From: Pseudomonas sp. TH10
GTDB lineage: Bacteria; Pseudomonadota; Gammaproteobacteria; Pseudomonadales; Pseudomonadaceae
Direction: 5' to 3'
Assembly (NCBI RefSeq): GCF_016651255.1
Contig: NZ_JAEKEG010000041.1
Span: 1-35,862, forward strand
DNA length: 35,862 nucleotides
The notes below the pieces were generated by a model. The model saw nothing but the letters and a program-made list of their open reading frames with translations, was not told where the DNA came from and ran no database searches. Numbering within the stretch: position 1 is the stretch's first letter; each line of letters opens with the position of its first letter. Of the stretch, positions 8,601 to 20,139 are shown piece by piece. The translations under genes and the position numbers were made by a program.

Positions 8601-11549
8601 TCGGCATCCAGGTGCAGGGGCGTAATGACTCGGCCGTCGCTCTGCGGTTCGCCGAGCGTGGCGTCGATGAAATACACGCGGTCGTCCGCCAACTGGCCTT
8701 TGTCGACCAGATAGTCCTTGATGCTGCTGGCGCGATCCTGACCCAACTGACGCAGCAACACATCGCTGCCGCTCCAGAAGCTGATCACGCCTGCACGCAT
8801 TTTCGCCGTGCGCTCTTCCTTGCCCAGGTCTTTCCATTCGGCAGGCGGCTGGGTCTTCAGGCGGGTGCGGTAGATGCCTTCCAGCAACGGACCTTTCTCG
8901 CTGTCCGGTACCTGCAGCAACGATGCCTGGGCCGGCACCTTGTCGCCGCGACGCTGGAGCATCTTGTAGTAGTTGTACTGGTATTCCCGCTCAAGCCGTT
9001 GCTCGGCGATCAGTGGGCCGTCGCTGCGGGCGGCCGCAGTGCCTTCAATTTCCAGGCGTAGCGCCGGGCGTTCCTTGAGGGCTTGCGAGAGCTTGACCAA
9101 AGCGGCCTCGGCGTCCTTGCTCAGCTCACTGGAACCTGGGGCAAAGGAGACGGTGCCCAGGTCCTGGGAGCCGCCACCGCTGACCAGTCCGCCAATCAGC
9201 TTGAATGGCGCGGCAGCGGCTTTGACGATCAGGTTGCGCAGGGTCTGCCAGACAATCGGCATCACGCTGAACTGCGGGTTGTTCAAGTCGCCGGTCACCG
9301 GCAGTTCGATGGAGATCTTGCCGTCGACGTCCTTGAGCAAGGCGATCGCCAGTTTCAGCGGCAAGCTGACGGCATCCGGGCTGTCGACTTTCTCGCCGAG
9401 TTGCAGTTGCTCGACCACCACTTTGTTCTCGGCTTTGAGCTGGCCCTTGGTGATCATGTAGTGCAGGTCGAGGTTGAGCCGGCCCTTGCGAATGCGATAC
9501 CCGGCGAATTTGCCGGAGTAGGGCGTCAGCGTGGTCAGTTCCACCCGCTTGAAACTGGTGGCGATAGTCGAGGCTGGCCATCGGGTCGAATGGGTTGACT
9601 GCACCCTTGATGGTCACCGGCGCGTAGCGATCGACCTTGCCCTTGACGTCAACGCTGGCGGGTTTCGCCTGGCGGCTGTCGATGGTGCCGATGGCGCCGT
9701 TGAGCTGCTGGACGGCCGTGGCGAAATTCGGGGTCAGGCTGAAGTCGGCAAAGTTGGCCGAACCATCATTGATGGCGATGCCGCCCACATGGATGCCCAG
9801 CGGCTTGTCCTTGCTGGCCGGTTTGGCGGCTGCACCCTTGGTGCTCGCATCGGCCGGTTGCGGGATCAGCAGGTCATCGACGTTGGTGGTGCGGTCATCA
9901 TTGATCATGAAACGCACGTACGGCTGGAACAGGTTGACCTTGTCGATCGACAGGCTGTCGCCATGCTGGTAGTTCAGGCCTTCGACCACCACCTGTTGCC
10001 ACTTGAGGAAGTCGCGGGTCTTGAGGGTGTCGAGGGTATGCAGCTGATCGACCTGGGCGCGGCCGGTGACGCTGAAGGCGAGCGGCTCGGTGCTTTTCAG
10101 GTCGACCGCCAGATCACTGCCCAGCATGCCGCTGCGCAGTTCGAGGCGAATGAACGGATTGATGTACGACTGTGCGACACGCAGGTCGATGTCCTGGGTT
10201 TTGACGTTGAGCTGAGCGTTGACCGGGGCGAGGTTGACCGTGCCATCGGCGCTGATCTTGCCTTGCTTGCCCAGCCCGGTGTCGAGCTTGAGGTTGAAAG
10301 GCGCGCCATTGAGGCTGTTGAAATTCTGCAGGTCGACGTTCAGCGGGCTCAGGTCCAGCTCTACGGCGGGCTGTGCCTTGCGGTCCGCCAGATGCACCTG
10401 GTAATTGCGCAGTTGCACGTCCTTGAGCAGCACTTGCCAGGGTTTGCCCGGCGCTGCCGGCTCGGGTTTCGGCGAGTCCGCGGCCGCCGGGGTGCTGGCG
10501 GGTTCGGCCTTGGCTTTGGCGGCCGGTTTCGACGGTTGACTGGCGAACAGTTTTTGCCAGTCCAGTTGGCCGTCGGCTTCAAGCGCGGCCCAGGTTTCGA
10601 GCTTCTGGCTACGGATCTTGCCGACCACCACTTGTTGTTTGGCCAGATCAACGCTGGTTTCGCTGACATCCAGTCGTTCCAGCTTTGCCAATTGCCGCCC
10701 GTCCGGGGCCTTGATGGCGAAGGGGGAGACACTGAGCGCGACGTTATTGAGCAGCAGTTCGGTTTCTTTCGACAGATTGAGTTTGTATTCGGTGCTCAGG
10801 CTGTAGACGCCGTCTTCGAGCACCAAGGGCGCCGAATCACGCACGTAAGGCCAGAAAGCTTTCATCCTGCCGTCGGTAACTTTCAGCGTGCCTTCGGAGG
10901 TGAACGGGATCAGGCTGAAGTTGCCTTTCCAGTCGATCTGCCCACCCGCCGGACCGGCGGCGACCAGCGTCATATCGGCGCTGTCTTCGGGCAGGGTGCT
11001 GAGGTTTTTCAACTCGAAATCGAGTTTGTCGTAAAGGAATTCGATCGGCTCGCTTGGCCGTGCATCCTGGAAGTGCAGCATGCCGCCGGCCAGTTTGATG
11101 CGATCAATGCGCAGCGGGAAAGGTTTGGCGTTCGGATCAGTCGGGGTCGGTTCGCTGGCTGGAAGCTTGAACAGGCTTAGCAGGTTGAGCTTGCCGTCTT
11201 TGCCAAAGACGATTTCGGTTTTGGATTTTTCCAGTTCGATATCGGACAGGTGCAGGGCTTTTGTCCACAGGCTGTCGAGTTGCAGGTTGGCGTACAGTCG
11301 CTCGAAACCGACCTGTTCCTTACCCGGCTCGCCAATGACCAGCCCCCACAGAGTGACTTCAAGGCTGAACGGGTTGAGCTCGATACGCTGCAGATGCGCG
11401 GGCACCGTCGCGTAATTGGCCAGTTGCTGGTTGGCTATGCGCAGGGCAATGCCCGGCAAAATCAGAAACCCCAGCAGGCTATAAAGGGCCAGAGCAGTCA
11501 ACAAAGCGCCTATCGCGCGAATCAATCCTTTGGGCATGTGCGGCTTCAT
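8597..11549 (-). pseudogene. DUF748 AsmA-like envelope protein, frameshifted
   Basis: This large protein (about 980 residues when repaired) has one N-terminal membrane helix (GLIRAIGALLTALALYSLLGFLILPGIA) and a long periplasmic beta-rich body with repeated IDWKGNFSL/FSLEVTLWGLVIGEP/GGIAINDGSANFADFS patterns. This is the DUF748 type, distantly like AsmA/TamB-type envelope proteins. An Ala/Pro/Lys-rich linker lies at about residues 335-375. The C-terminal part (SFAPGSSELSKDAEAALVKLSQALKERPALRLEIEG) resembles an OmpA-like region. The frame breaks after DPMASLD at about 9563-9570, and the other frame resumes IATSFKRVELTTLTPYSGKFAGY. Removing one T on the coding strand restores SLDIATSF. The start is uncertain: ATG 11549 (MKPHMPKG) or 11537; no strong ribosome site is visible. 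Confidence 0.85.
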
Positions 11550-11643
11550 CTGTCTGAATCGGAGTGCCTTGGAGTATGGCACGCGATTCTGGTTCCGAAA
11601 GTGGTCGCGCTTTGCAGGTTTGATATGAAAAAGTCGAAGAGTT

Positions 11644-12660
11644 TCAGAGTTGCAGGATCAAGGTCTTCAGCGGCGGCTGCTGATCCATCGACGGGAAGTC
11701 GACGCCGGGAGTCATCACGGTCCATTCGCGCACCGGGCGGCCGGCCTTCTCGGCGCAGCGCAGCACTTGTTCGCGCCAGTCGTCCATGCTGACTTTCGCC
11801 AGGTTGTTGCAGCAGATCAGCACGCCGTTGTCGGCGGTGGTCAGCAGGGCGGGTTTGAGCAGGCTCTGATAGTCGCGCAGCAGGTCGACGGTGCCGAATG
11901 CACTTTTGGCCCAGGCCGGTGGATCGAGCAGCACCAGATCGTATTGACGCTGTTCGAGGCGCTGATAGCTTGGCAGTTTCTGCCCGCGCCGCTGGCTGAT
12001 CGGCAGGCCCGCGAGTTGGCGGATGGCCGGGAAGTAATCGGACTGGATGAATTCCATCGGCGGCAATGTCGGGTTGAGCAGGCCGTTTTCACGACCGACT
12101 GCCAGATTGCCTTCGGCGAAATCCAGGTTACACACCTCACGCGCCCCCCCGGCTGCAGCACTGAGGCCGACGCCGCAGGTGTAGGCGAACAGGTTGAGCA
12201 CGGATTTGCCCTTGGCGTGGTCCTTGACCCAGCCGCGGGTGTTGCGCAGGTCGAGGAACAGCAGTGGATCCTGCCCCGCATGACGCCCGCGTACGCGGTA
12301 GTTCAGACCCCATTCGTGACCGACCAGATCAGCCAGTGCAGCATCGTCGGCTTTATAGACGTTGTCTTCACGGTCGATGCGCGAGTTGCCACGGGAGCGA
12401 TCGTTGTAGACCAGCAGCGTTTCGAGCCCCAGGGTTTGATTGACCATGGCGTGCAGTTGCAGCAGGTCGTCGCGCTCCAGCGTCTGGTGAAAGCTCTGTA
12501 CCAGCAGTTGCGGGCCGTAGCGGTCGATGGTCAGGCCACCGGCGCCTTCCTGGCTACCGTGGAACAGGCGGTAGCAATCGGTGCCCTGGCTGTGCAGCTC
12601 GGCGAGCAAATCCTGGCGTTGATCGAGGGCGGCGCGCAGCGCCTGATTCAAGGAAGACAT
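11644..12660 (-). CDS. Class I SAM-dependent RNA methyltransferase, RlmI-like
   Basis: The 338-residue product follows the COG1092 layout. The N-terminal region has CYRLFHGSQEGAGGLTIDRYGPQLLVQSF and RGNSRIDREDNVYKADD. The SAM-binding motif I is SVLNLFAYTCGVGLSAAAGGAREVCNLDFAEG (about residues 160-190), and the catalytic-type loop is YDLVLLDPPAWAKSAFG (about 240-256). Members such as RlmI/RlmK methylate 23S rRNA bases. The specific target here is not determined; the usual N-terminal PUA domain of RlmI is not obvious. It stands alone on the minus strand between the DUF748 gene and a REP doublet. No ribosome site is strong: GCAGAGGGAATT lies about 20 bases upstream, so the start should be treated as approximate. 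Confidence 0.8.
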   Translation of the reverse strand: MSSLNQALRAALDQRQDLLAELHSQGTDCYRLFHGSQEGAGGLTIDRYGPQLLVQSFHQTLERDDLLQLHAMVNQTLGLETLLVYNDRSRGNSRIDREDNVYKADDAALADLVGHEWGLNYRVRGRHAGQDPLLFLDLRNTRGWVKDHAKGKSVLNLFAYTCGVGLSAAAGGAREVCNLDFAEGNLAVGRENGLLNPTLPPMEFIQSDYFPAIRQLAGLPISQRRGQKLPSYQRLEQRQYDLVLLDPPAWAKSAFGTVDLLRDYQSLLKPALLTTADNGVLICCNNLAKVSMDDWREQVLRCAEKAGRPVREWTVMTPGVDFPSMDQQPPLKTLILQL

Positions 12661-12730
12661 GCTGTGCGCCTTGCAGAGGGAATTTGGCGCGGGAGTTTAA
12701 CAGCTTGGCTGTTAACCGAGGTGCTGCCAT

Positions 12731-12798
12731 TGCGAGCAGGCTCACTCCCACGTTGGATTTTTGACTATTTTTCCCTGTGGGAGCGAGCCTGCTCGCGG
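12731..12798. repeat. REP doublet (REPIN)
   Basis: Two inverted REP units, GCGAGCAGGCTCACTCCCAC and GTGGGAGCGAGCCTGCTCGC, are separated by 26 bases. This is the classic REPIN layout of fluorescent pseudomonads, mobilised by RAYT transposases acting in trans. It lies between two minus-strand genes. One base differs between the arms. Confidence 0.9.
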
Positions 12799-12803
12799 AG
12801 CTT

Positions 12804-13677
12804 TTAGGTCAACAGGCCCATCCTGCGCTTCGCCCGTTGCACCGAGCCATTGCGCATTGCCCAGCGCAGCATCGGCGCACTTCGATTGATGCTGGCGCGG
12901 ATCAGCTTGCGTTGCAGCGGGCTTTGACTGACGCCTAGCATGTCACTGGCCCAATCGGGCAGCAGGTCAATTCCGGCCTGCATCATCAGGCCGACAAAGG
13001 GCTTGGCCAGAGCGGCTCGGAGCTGGGGCGTTGAGCAGCAACTGCAACACTTCGCGACTGCGCTCATCGCACAATAGTTGCGGGCGAATACTCTCCAGGT
13101 AGTGGGATATTTCCAGCCGGGAGCGGGGCACATCCCGGGCACCCAGGCGTTCGGCGATCAGCGCGATCTCGGCGTAGTAACGGTCCTGATCGGCCAGCGA
13201 CAACTGTGGGTTGCGGTAACGCAGATGTGCCGCAAGAAAGTTGCTGACTTCCGCCACATGCACCCATGTCAGCAAAGACGGATCGCTGGCGGCGTAAGGC
13301 CGTCCATCGGGTGCCGTGCCTGTGACCTGCAAATGGATGGTGCGAACCTTCTCGATCAGCCAGTCGGCATCCTTTCGCGAGCCGAAAGTAGTGCCAGAGA
13401 TGAATTGGCCCGTGCGGCGCAATCGACCCAGCATGTCTTCACGAAAATTTGAGTGGTCCCATACTCCGGCCAGCGCCAGGGGATGCAGGGCTTGCAACAT
13501 GAGTGCACTGATACCGCCGATCAACATGCTGCTGAAGTCGCCATGCACCTGCCAGCTCACCGAGTCGGGGCCAAACAAGCCAGGATCGCCCTTGGGGTTC
13601 TCCAGGTCGAGCGTGCCAAGTGACAGGCCCGTGAGGCTCATGATCTGCGTTTCGATGCGGGTGCGGATGAATTCCAT
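12804..13677 (-). pseudogene. DUF2236 (oxygenase MpaB-type) protein, frameshifted
   Basis: The protein starts MEFIRTRIETQIMSLTGLSLGT and shows the DUF2236 pattern: GDFSSMLIGGISALMLQALHPLALAGVWDHS, GRLRRTGQFISGTTFGS and THLQV-like histidines (KVRTIHLQVTGTAPDGRPY, LLTWVHVAEVSNFLAAHLRY). Family members such as MpaB and latex-clearing oxygenases can be haem-dependent oxygenases, with conserved His residues. Enzyme activity here is inference. The frame ends LLLNAPAPSRSG*, while the next frame gives LRAALAKPFVGLMMQAGIDLLPDWASDMLG to the stop at 12804. Adding one C in the C-run opposite 13025-13028 restores LLLNAPQLRAALAKPF. The repaired length is about 290 residues. Confidence 0.8.
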
Positions 13678-13716
13678 GGTGACTCTGAGGCAAAAAAATG
13701 GGTGTGCGCGCGCGTA

Positions 13717-13742
13717 CTGTAGGAGCAAGCTCGCTCCTACAG
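13717..13742. repeat. REP-type palindrome
   Basis: CTGTAGGAGCAAGC-TCGCTCCTACAG is a near-perfect palindrome of the Pseudomonas REP type, placed between the acs stop and the DUF2236 start. It may also act as an mRNA 3'-stabilising hairpin for acs. Confidence 0.85.
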
Positions 13743-13777
13743 GGCGGATCCCACCACACGCGGTAACAGGCAATACG

Positions 13778-15715
<1,938 letters not shown>

Positions 15716-15720
15716 GACAG

Positions 15721-15735
15721 TTCCTTATTCTTGTT
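15721..15735 (-). promoter_or_regulatory. Ribosome binding site of acs overlapping Crc/Hfq-type CA motifs
   Basis: On the coding strand the leader reads AACAAGAATAAGGAACTGTC before the ATG. AACAAGAA and AAGAATAA each fit AANAANAA, the motif bound by the Hfq-Crc complex on catabolite-repressed mRNAs, and the second overlaps the AAGGA Shine-Dalgarno. Repression of acs when preferred carbon sources are present is therefore likely, but this is inference. Confidence 0.55.
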
Positions 15736-15768
15736 GTGCGACGACAAGAGGGGAGCATGCGCGATCCT

Positions 15769-15800
15769 CGTAGGAACTGTCGAAGAGCTGCGATCTGATT
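15769..15800. repeat. Interspersed repeat (GTAGGAACTGTCGAAGAGCTGCGATC)
   Basis: This is a diverged copy, in the opposite orientation, of the sequence at 8223-8271 (GTAGGAGCTGCC...GCTGCGATC family). It lies in the 175-base gap between acs and pgi, which otherwise holds only the acs leader and probable promoter. Confidence 0.5.
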
Positions 15801-15890
15801 GTGATGTGTCAGAAGCACAGATGCTGAAAGATACGCCGCATTCGCGCAGCTCCTCACATGGTTAGTACCCCCGCAGGCAACGGCGTCAGG

Positions 15891-17555
15891 TTAACCGCGG
15901 TGACGACCGCGGAAGTAGTTGATCAGGCCCTGAGTGGACGCATCGTCAGCGTTGCTCTCATCGCTGCCGACCAGGCGATTGTAAACGCCTTTGCCCAGCT
16001 CCTTGCCCAGCTCCACGCCCCATTGGTCGAAGGCGTTGATGCCCCAGATCACGCTCTGCACGAACACTTTGTGTTCATACATGGCAACCAGCGCGCCGAG
16101 ACGACGTGGGCTGATGCGCTCGACCACCAGGGTGTTGCTCGGACGGTTGCCCGGGATCACCTTGTGCGGTGCCAGTTTGTGCACTTGCTCTTCGCTCATG
16201 CCTTTGTCGCGCAGTTCGGCCTCGGCTTCCGGCAACGTCTTGCCGAGCATCAGTGCCTGGCTCTGCGACAGGCAGTTGGCGTACAGCCACTGATGGTGGT
16301 CGGATACCGGGTTGAAGCTGACGATCGGCACGATGAAGTCGGCCGGGATCAGTTGGGTGCCTTGGTGCAGCAACTGGTGGTAAGCGTGCTGACCGTTGCA
16401 GCCGACACCACCCCAGATCACCGGCCCGGTATCGGTCGACACCGGGGTGCCGTCCTGACGCACGCTCTTGCCGTTGGACTCCATGTCCAGCTGTTGCAAG
16501 TGCTTGGTGATGTTGCGCAGGTAGTGGTCGTACGGCAGGATTGCGTGGCTTTGCGCGCCCCAGAAGTTGCCGTACCAGACGCCGAGCAGGGCCAGCAGCA
16601 CCGGCATGTTCTGTTCGAACGGCGCGGTCTGGAAATGCTGGTCCATGGTGAAGGCACCGGACAGCAGTTCCTTGAAGTTGGACATGCCGATGGCCAGGGC
16701 GATCGGCAAACCGATGGCCGACCACAGCGAGTAACGACCGCCGACCCAGTCCCACATCGGGAAGATGTTTTCTTCGCGGATACCGAACGCCACGGCGGCC
16801 GCGTTGTTGCTCGATACGGCGATGAAGTGGCGATACAGCTCGGCTTCCGAACCACCCTGGGCGAGGTACCAGGCGCGAGCGGCCTGAGCATTCTTCAGGG
16901 TTTCGAGGGTGTTGAACGATTTCGACGAAACGATGAACAGTGTGGTTTCGGCGCGCAGCTTTTGCGTCAGTTCGTGAAACTCACTGCCGTCGATGTTCGC
17001 CAGATAGTGGCAACGCACGCCTTTTTGCGCGTAGGACAGCAGCGCTTCGGAAACCAGCTCGGGGCCGAGGAACGAGCCACCGATACCGATGTTCACCACG
17101 TCGGTGATTGGCTTCTCGGTGTAACCACGCCACAGACCGTCGTGGATGCGGCCCACGAGATCGGTGATCTGGTTCAACACCTTGTGTACTTCCGGCATCA
17201 CATTGACGCCGTTGACCGACAACTTGTCGCCCACGGGGCGACGCAGGGCGGTGTGCAGCGCCGGGCGGCCTTCGGATGAGTTGACGATTTCGCCGTCGAA
17301 CAGCGCTTTGATCGCGCCCTTCAAATCGACTTCATTGGCCAGACCCACCAGCAGGTTGCGGGTCTCGGCGTTGATCAAATTCTTCGAATAATCGAGAAAC
17401 AGTCCGCAGCTGCTCAGGGTGAACTGATTGAAGCGCTGCGGATCGGCGTTGAAGGCTTCGCGCATGCTGAAATCCTGCATGGCTTGGCGGTGATCTTTCA
17501 ACGCTTGCCAGGCGGGCAGAGCGGTAACGTCGTGAGGAGTGCGGTAGTACGCCAT
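15891..17555 (-). CDS. pgi: Glucose-6-phosphate isomerase
   Basis: Pgi interconverts glucose-6-phosphate and fructose-6-phosphate. In Pseudomonas, which lacks phosphofructokinase, it mainly serves gluconeogenesis and recycling into the Entner-Doudoroff pathway. The intact 554-residue product has [35 protein letters not shown] (sugar-isomerase motif), [34 protein letters not shown] and [19 protein letters not shown], all standard. The start [16 protein letters not shown] at 17555 is preceded by AAAAAGGAAAAC at a suitable distance. The 223 bases upstream contain no ORF and presumably hold its promoter. Order acs-pgi-panD is conserved in the genus. Confidence 0.96.
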   Translation of the reverse strand: MAYYRTPHDVTALPAWQALKDHRQAMQDFSMREAFNADPQRFNQFTLSSCGLFLDYSKNLINAETRNLLVGLANEVDLKGAIKALFDGEIVNSSEGRPALHTALRRPVGDKLSVNGVNVMPEVHKVLNQITDLVGRIHDGLWRGYTEKPITDVVNIGIGGSFLGPELVSEALLSYAQKGVRCHYLANIDGSEFHELTQKLRAETTLFIVSSKSFNTLETLKNAQAARAWYLAQGGSEAELYRHFIAVSSNNAAAVAFGIREENIFPMWDWVGGRYSLWSAIGLPIALAIGMSNFKELLSGAFTMDQHFQTAPFEQNMPVLLALLGVWYGNFWGAQSHAILPYDHYLRNITKHLQQLDMESNGKSVRQDGTPVSTDTGPVIWGGVGCNGQHAYHQLLHQGTQLIPADFIVPIVSFNPVSDHHQWLYANCLSQSQALMLGKTLPEAEAELRDKGMSEEQVHKLAPHKVIPGNRPSNTLVVERISPRRLGALVAMYEHKVFVQSVIWGINAFDQWGVELGKELGKGVYNRLVGSDESNADDASTQGLINYFRGRHRG

Positions 17556-17778
17556 CGCTGCGGTTTTCCTTTTTACTTGAACGGCCTTTTGAACACTGAA
17601 CAGACCGCCATGCCATGTTTGGGCATGGGGTCAAACTGCGTCGACACGATTTATTGGCGCAGGGCGAATACAGTAAACCTCGCGCTGCGATCTGTCTTGA
17701 CTTTGTCTGACCTGTTTCCGGTACTTTTTTAACATCAAGGTTAGAAACAGTCCGACAAACGGACGAGGATGAGGAGGT

Positions 17779-18159
17779 TCAGGCGAGCTGAACAGGAATG
17801 GCGTTGCTGGTGTGGCTCAGCTCATTGCCCGCAGCCATGTAAAGCATGCGCGGTTTGAAGTTGAGCAACTCGGCTTCGCTGTAGTGCGCGTAGGCGCAGA
17901 TGATCACCCGGTCGCCGACTTTGGCTTTGTGCGCCGCGGCGCCATTCACCGAAATCATCCGCGAACCTTCTTCGCCACGAATCGCGTAGGTGGTGAAACG
18001 CTCGCCGTTGTCGACGTTGTAAATCTGGATCTGCTCGTATTCACGGATGCCGGACAAGTCCAGCCACTCGCCATCGATGGCGCACGAACCTTCGTAATCG
18101 AGCACCGCATGGGTGACTTCGGCGCGGTGCAGTTTGGCCTTGAGCATGATCGCGTGCAT
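17779..18159 (-). CDS. panD: Aspartate 1-decarboxylase proenzyme
   Basis: PanD makes beta-alanine from aspartate for pantothenate synthesis. The 126-residue proenzyme carries the self-cleavage site between Gly24 and Ser25 (DYEGSCAID), giving the pyruvoyl cofactor, as well as Lys9 and Tyr58-region residues of the family ([39 protein letters not shown]). The start [18 protein letters not shown] is standard. Its product is used by panC, which lies just upstream on the same strand with panB. The bases directly before the ATG are AACAAAAA, an AANAANAA-type motif that might bind Hfq/Crc. Confidence 0.96.
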   Translation of the reverse strand: MHAIMLKAKLHRAEVTHAVLDYEGSCAIDGEWLDLSGIREYEQIQIYNVDNGERFTTYAIRGEEGSRMISVNGAAAHKAKVGDRVIICAYAHYSEAELLNFKPRMLYMAAGNELSHTSNAIPVQLA

Positions 18160-18206
18160 TTTTTGTTATCCCGGGTCGAAATTGGGTAGTGAAAGCTGAG
18201 GCAGAT

Positions 18207-18240
18207 CCCCTGTGGGAGCGAGCAAACCCGCTCCCAGGGG
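18207..18240. repeat. REP-type palindrome
   Basis: CCCCTGTGGGAGCGAGC followed by AAACCCGCTCCCAGGGG forms an imperfect inverted repeat of the REP class. It lies in the panC-panD gap and could act as a stem-loop at the 3' end of panC. Confidence 0.8.
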
Positions 18241-18251
18241 AGGCGCGGTGC

Positions 18252-19113
18252 TCAGGCGAGCGCGTCGAGGTTCAGGTGCAGGTTGTCGATCAACCGTGTG
18301 GTGCCGAGGAAGGCGGCCACCAGAATCACCAGATCACGGTCTTCAGCCGTTGCCGGACGCAAGGTCAGGGCGTGGCGGATTTCCAGGTAATCCGGGCGCA
18401 GGCCTGCGGCTTCCAGTTGCTGCAACTTGGCGTGGATCAGCGCCGGGAAGTCGCGTTCGCCTTGCTTGATCGACTCGGCGATCTCGCTCAGCGTGCGATA
18501 CACAACCGGCGCGACGGCCCGCTGTTCTTCACTGAGGAACCCGTTACGCGACGACAGTGCCAGACCGTCGGCCGCACGCACGGTCGGCTCGCCGATGATC
18601 TGGATCGGCATATTCAGGTCATGTACCAGTGACTTGATCACCGCCAGTTGCTGGAAAGTCTTTCTGGCCGAAGATCGCCAGGTCCGGCTGAACCATGTTG
18701 AACAGCTTGCTGACGACCGTTGCCACGCCTTCGAAATGCCCAGGGCGGCTGGCGCCACACAAGCCTTCGGACAGTTGCGGCACACTGACCCGCGTCTGCC
18801 CGGCCATGCCATCGGGGTACATTTCCTCGACGCCAGGCGCGAACAGCAGGTGGCAGCCGGCCTGGAGCAGTTTCTCCTGGTCGGCGGCGAGGGTGCGCGG
18901 GTATTTGTCGAGGTCTTCGCCGGCGCCGAATTGCAGCGGATTGACGAAAATGCTCGCGACCACGAAGTCCACCCGTTGCGAGGCTTTGGTCACCAGTGCG
19001 ACATGGCCGCTGTGCAGGTTGCCCATGGTCGGCACGAAGCCGATGCGCTTGCCTTCGCTACGGGCGCGGGCGACGGCAGCGCGCAGTTCGCGTACGGTTT
19101 TGACAGTATTCAT
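18252..19113 (-). pseudogene. panC: Pantothenate synthetase PanC, frameshifted
   Basis: PanC joins pantoate and beta-alanine with ATP to make pantothenate. The N-terminal half has the HIGH-type [38 protein letters not shown] and [29 protein letters not shown]. It then runs into [12 protein letters not shown]. The other frame supplies [45 protein letters not shown] to the stop at 18252. Removing one base from AAA at 18655-18657 (plus strand) gives the expected [15 protein letters not shown]. The repaired length is about 286 residues, normal for the family. As read, the product would lack the KMSKS-like SSRN region and be inactive. Its start overlaps the panB stop as ATGA. Confidence 0.92.
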
Positions 19114-19910
19114 GCAGAGAATCCGTGTTCGATGCCCGGGAACGTGGTGGCTTTGACTTCAGCTACGTAGGCGCTCAAGGCCGCCTGGATGCTGGGTTGT
19201 CCGGTCATGAAGTTCTTCACGAACTTGGGCACGCGCCCGGTAATGGACAGGCCCAGCATGTCGTGCAGCACCAATACCTGGCCGTCGGTCGCGTGACCTG
19301 CACCGATGCCGATGACTGGAATTTTCACTGCCTGGCTGATTTCCGCGGCCAGTTCGCTCGGTACGCATTCCAGCAGCAGCATGGCCGCGCCGGCCTGTTC
19401 CAGCGAGATGGCGTCGGCACGCATCTGCCGCGCCTGATTTTCGCTCCGGCCCTGGACCTTGTAACCGCCGAGCATGTTCACCGACTGCGGCGTCAACCCC
19501 ATGTGCGCGCACACCGGAATACCGCGTTCAGCCAGCAGGCGAATCGAATCCGCGAGCCACAATGCGCCTTCGACTTTGACCATATGCGCACCGGCCTGCA
19601 TCAACAGGGCGCTGTTGGTCATGGCTTGTTCAGTGGTGGCGTAGGCCATGAACGGCAGGTCGGCGAGGATCAATGCGTCCGAATTGCCGCGTTTGACGCA
19701 GGCCACGTGGTAAGCCATTTCTGCGGTGCTGACCGGCAGGGTGCTGTCGTGTCCTTGCAGGACCATGCCGAGGGAATCGCCCACCAGCAGCACTTCGACA
19801 CCCGCCTGATTACAGGCGTGGGCGAAGGTCGCGTCATAGCAGGTCAGCATGGTGATCTTTTCACCTTTCTGCTTGAGGCTCTGGAGCGTGGTCAGGGTGA
19901 TGGCTGGCAT
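19110..19910 (-). CDS. panB: 3-methyl-2-oxobutanoate hydroxymethyltransferase
   Basis: PanB uses methylenetetrahydrofolate to hydroxymethylate ketoisovalerate, the first step to pantoate. The intact 266-residue TIM-barrel protein has the metal ligands Asp45 ([13 protein letters not shown]) and Asp84 ([10 protein letters not shown]), plus KVEG near residue 112, AHMGLTPQS and [21 protein letters not shown]. The start [16 protein letters not shown] at 19910 follows GAGGA 8 to 12 bases upstream. It forms the head of panB-panC(-panD). The 229-base gap upstream to the folK end contains no recognisable ORF and should hold its promoter. Confidence 0.96.
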   Translation of the reverse strand: MPAITLTTLQSLKQKGEKITMLTCYDATFAHACNQAGVEVLLVGDSLGMVLQGHDSTLPVSTAEMAYHVACVKRGNSDALILADLPFMAYATTEQAMTNSALLMQAGAHMVKVEGALWLADSIRLLAERGIPVCAHMGLTPQSVNMLGGYKVQGRSENQARQMRADAISLEQAGAAMLLLECVPSELAAEISQAVKIPVIGIGAGHATDGQVLVLHDMLGLSITGRVPKFVKNFMTGQPSIQAALSAYVAEVKATTFPGIEHGFSA

Positions 19911-20139
19911 GTAAAAAATCCTCGTTCAGGCGCTCTGGAAACTACTGCGAGTAACGCGCGTGATTCTTCATCTACTCAGGCGCACGCTCTTTTGTCGTGC
20001 TTATAAGGCCTGGCTTGCGCCCGTATGTGCCGGGTTGGCGGCAGCGGGACGCCTATAGTCGTGATGAGCCAACAGGAAGTCAATTGCGTGTGTTACCGCA
20101 ATGTTACGAGGGGAGTGTTACCGGCGTTACTGATGCGAT

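Noticed and set aside
9531..11180. 549-residue open frame on the plus strand
   Set aside because: It lies wholly opposite the DUF748 gene, has Val/Gly/Asp/Arg-rich composition of GC-rich antisense frames and no domain pattern.
15858..17279. 473-residue open frame on the plus strand
   Set aside because: It is antisense to pgi; the minus-strand product is an unmistakable isomerase.
20020..20100. Possible panB promoter with TTGACT and TATAGG on the minus strand
   Set aside because: The spacing is about 20 bases, too long for a confident sigma-70 call.
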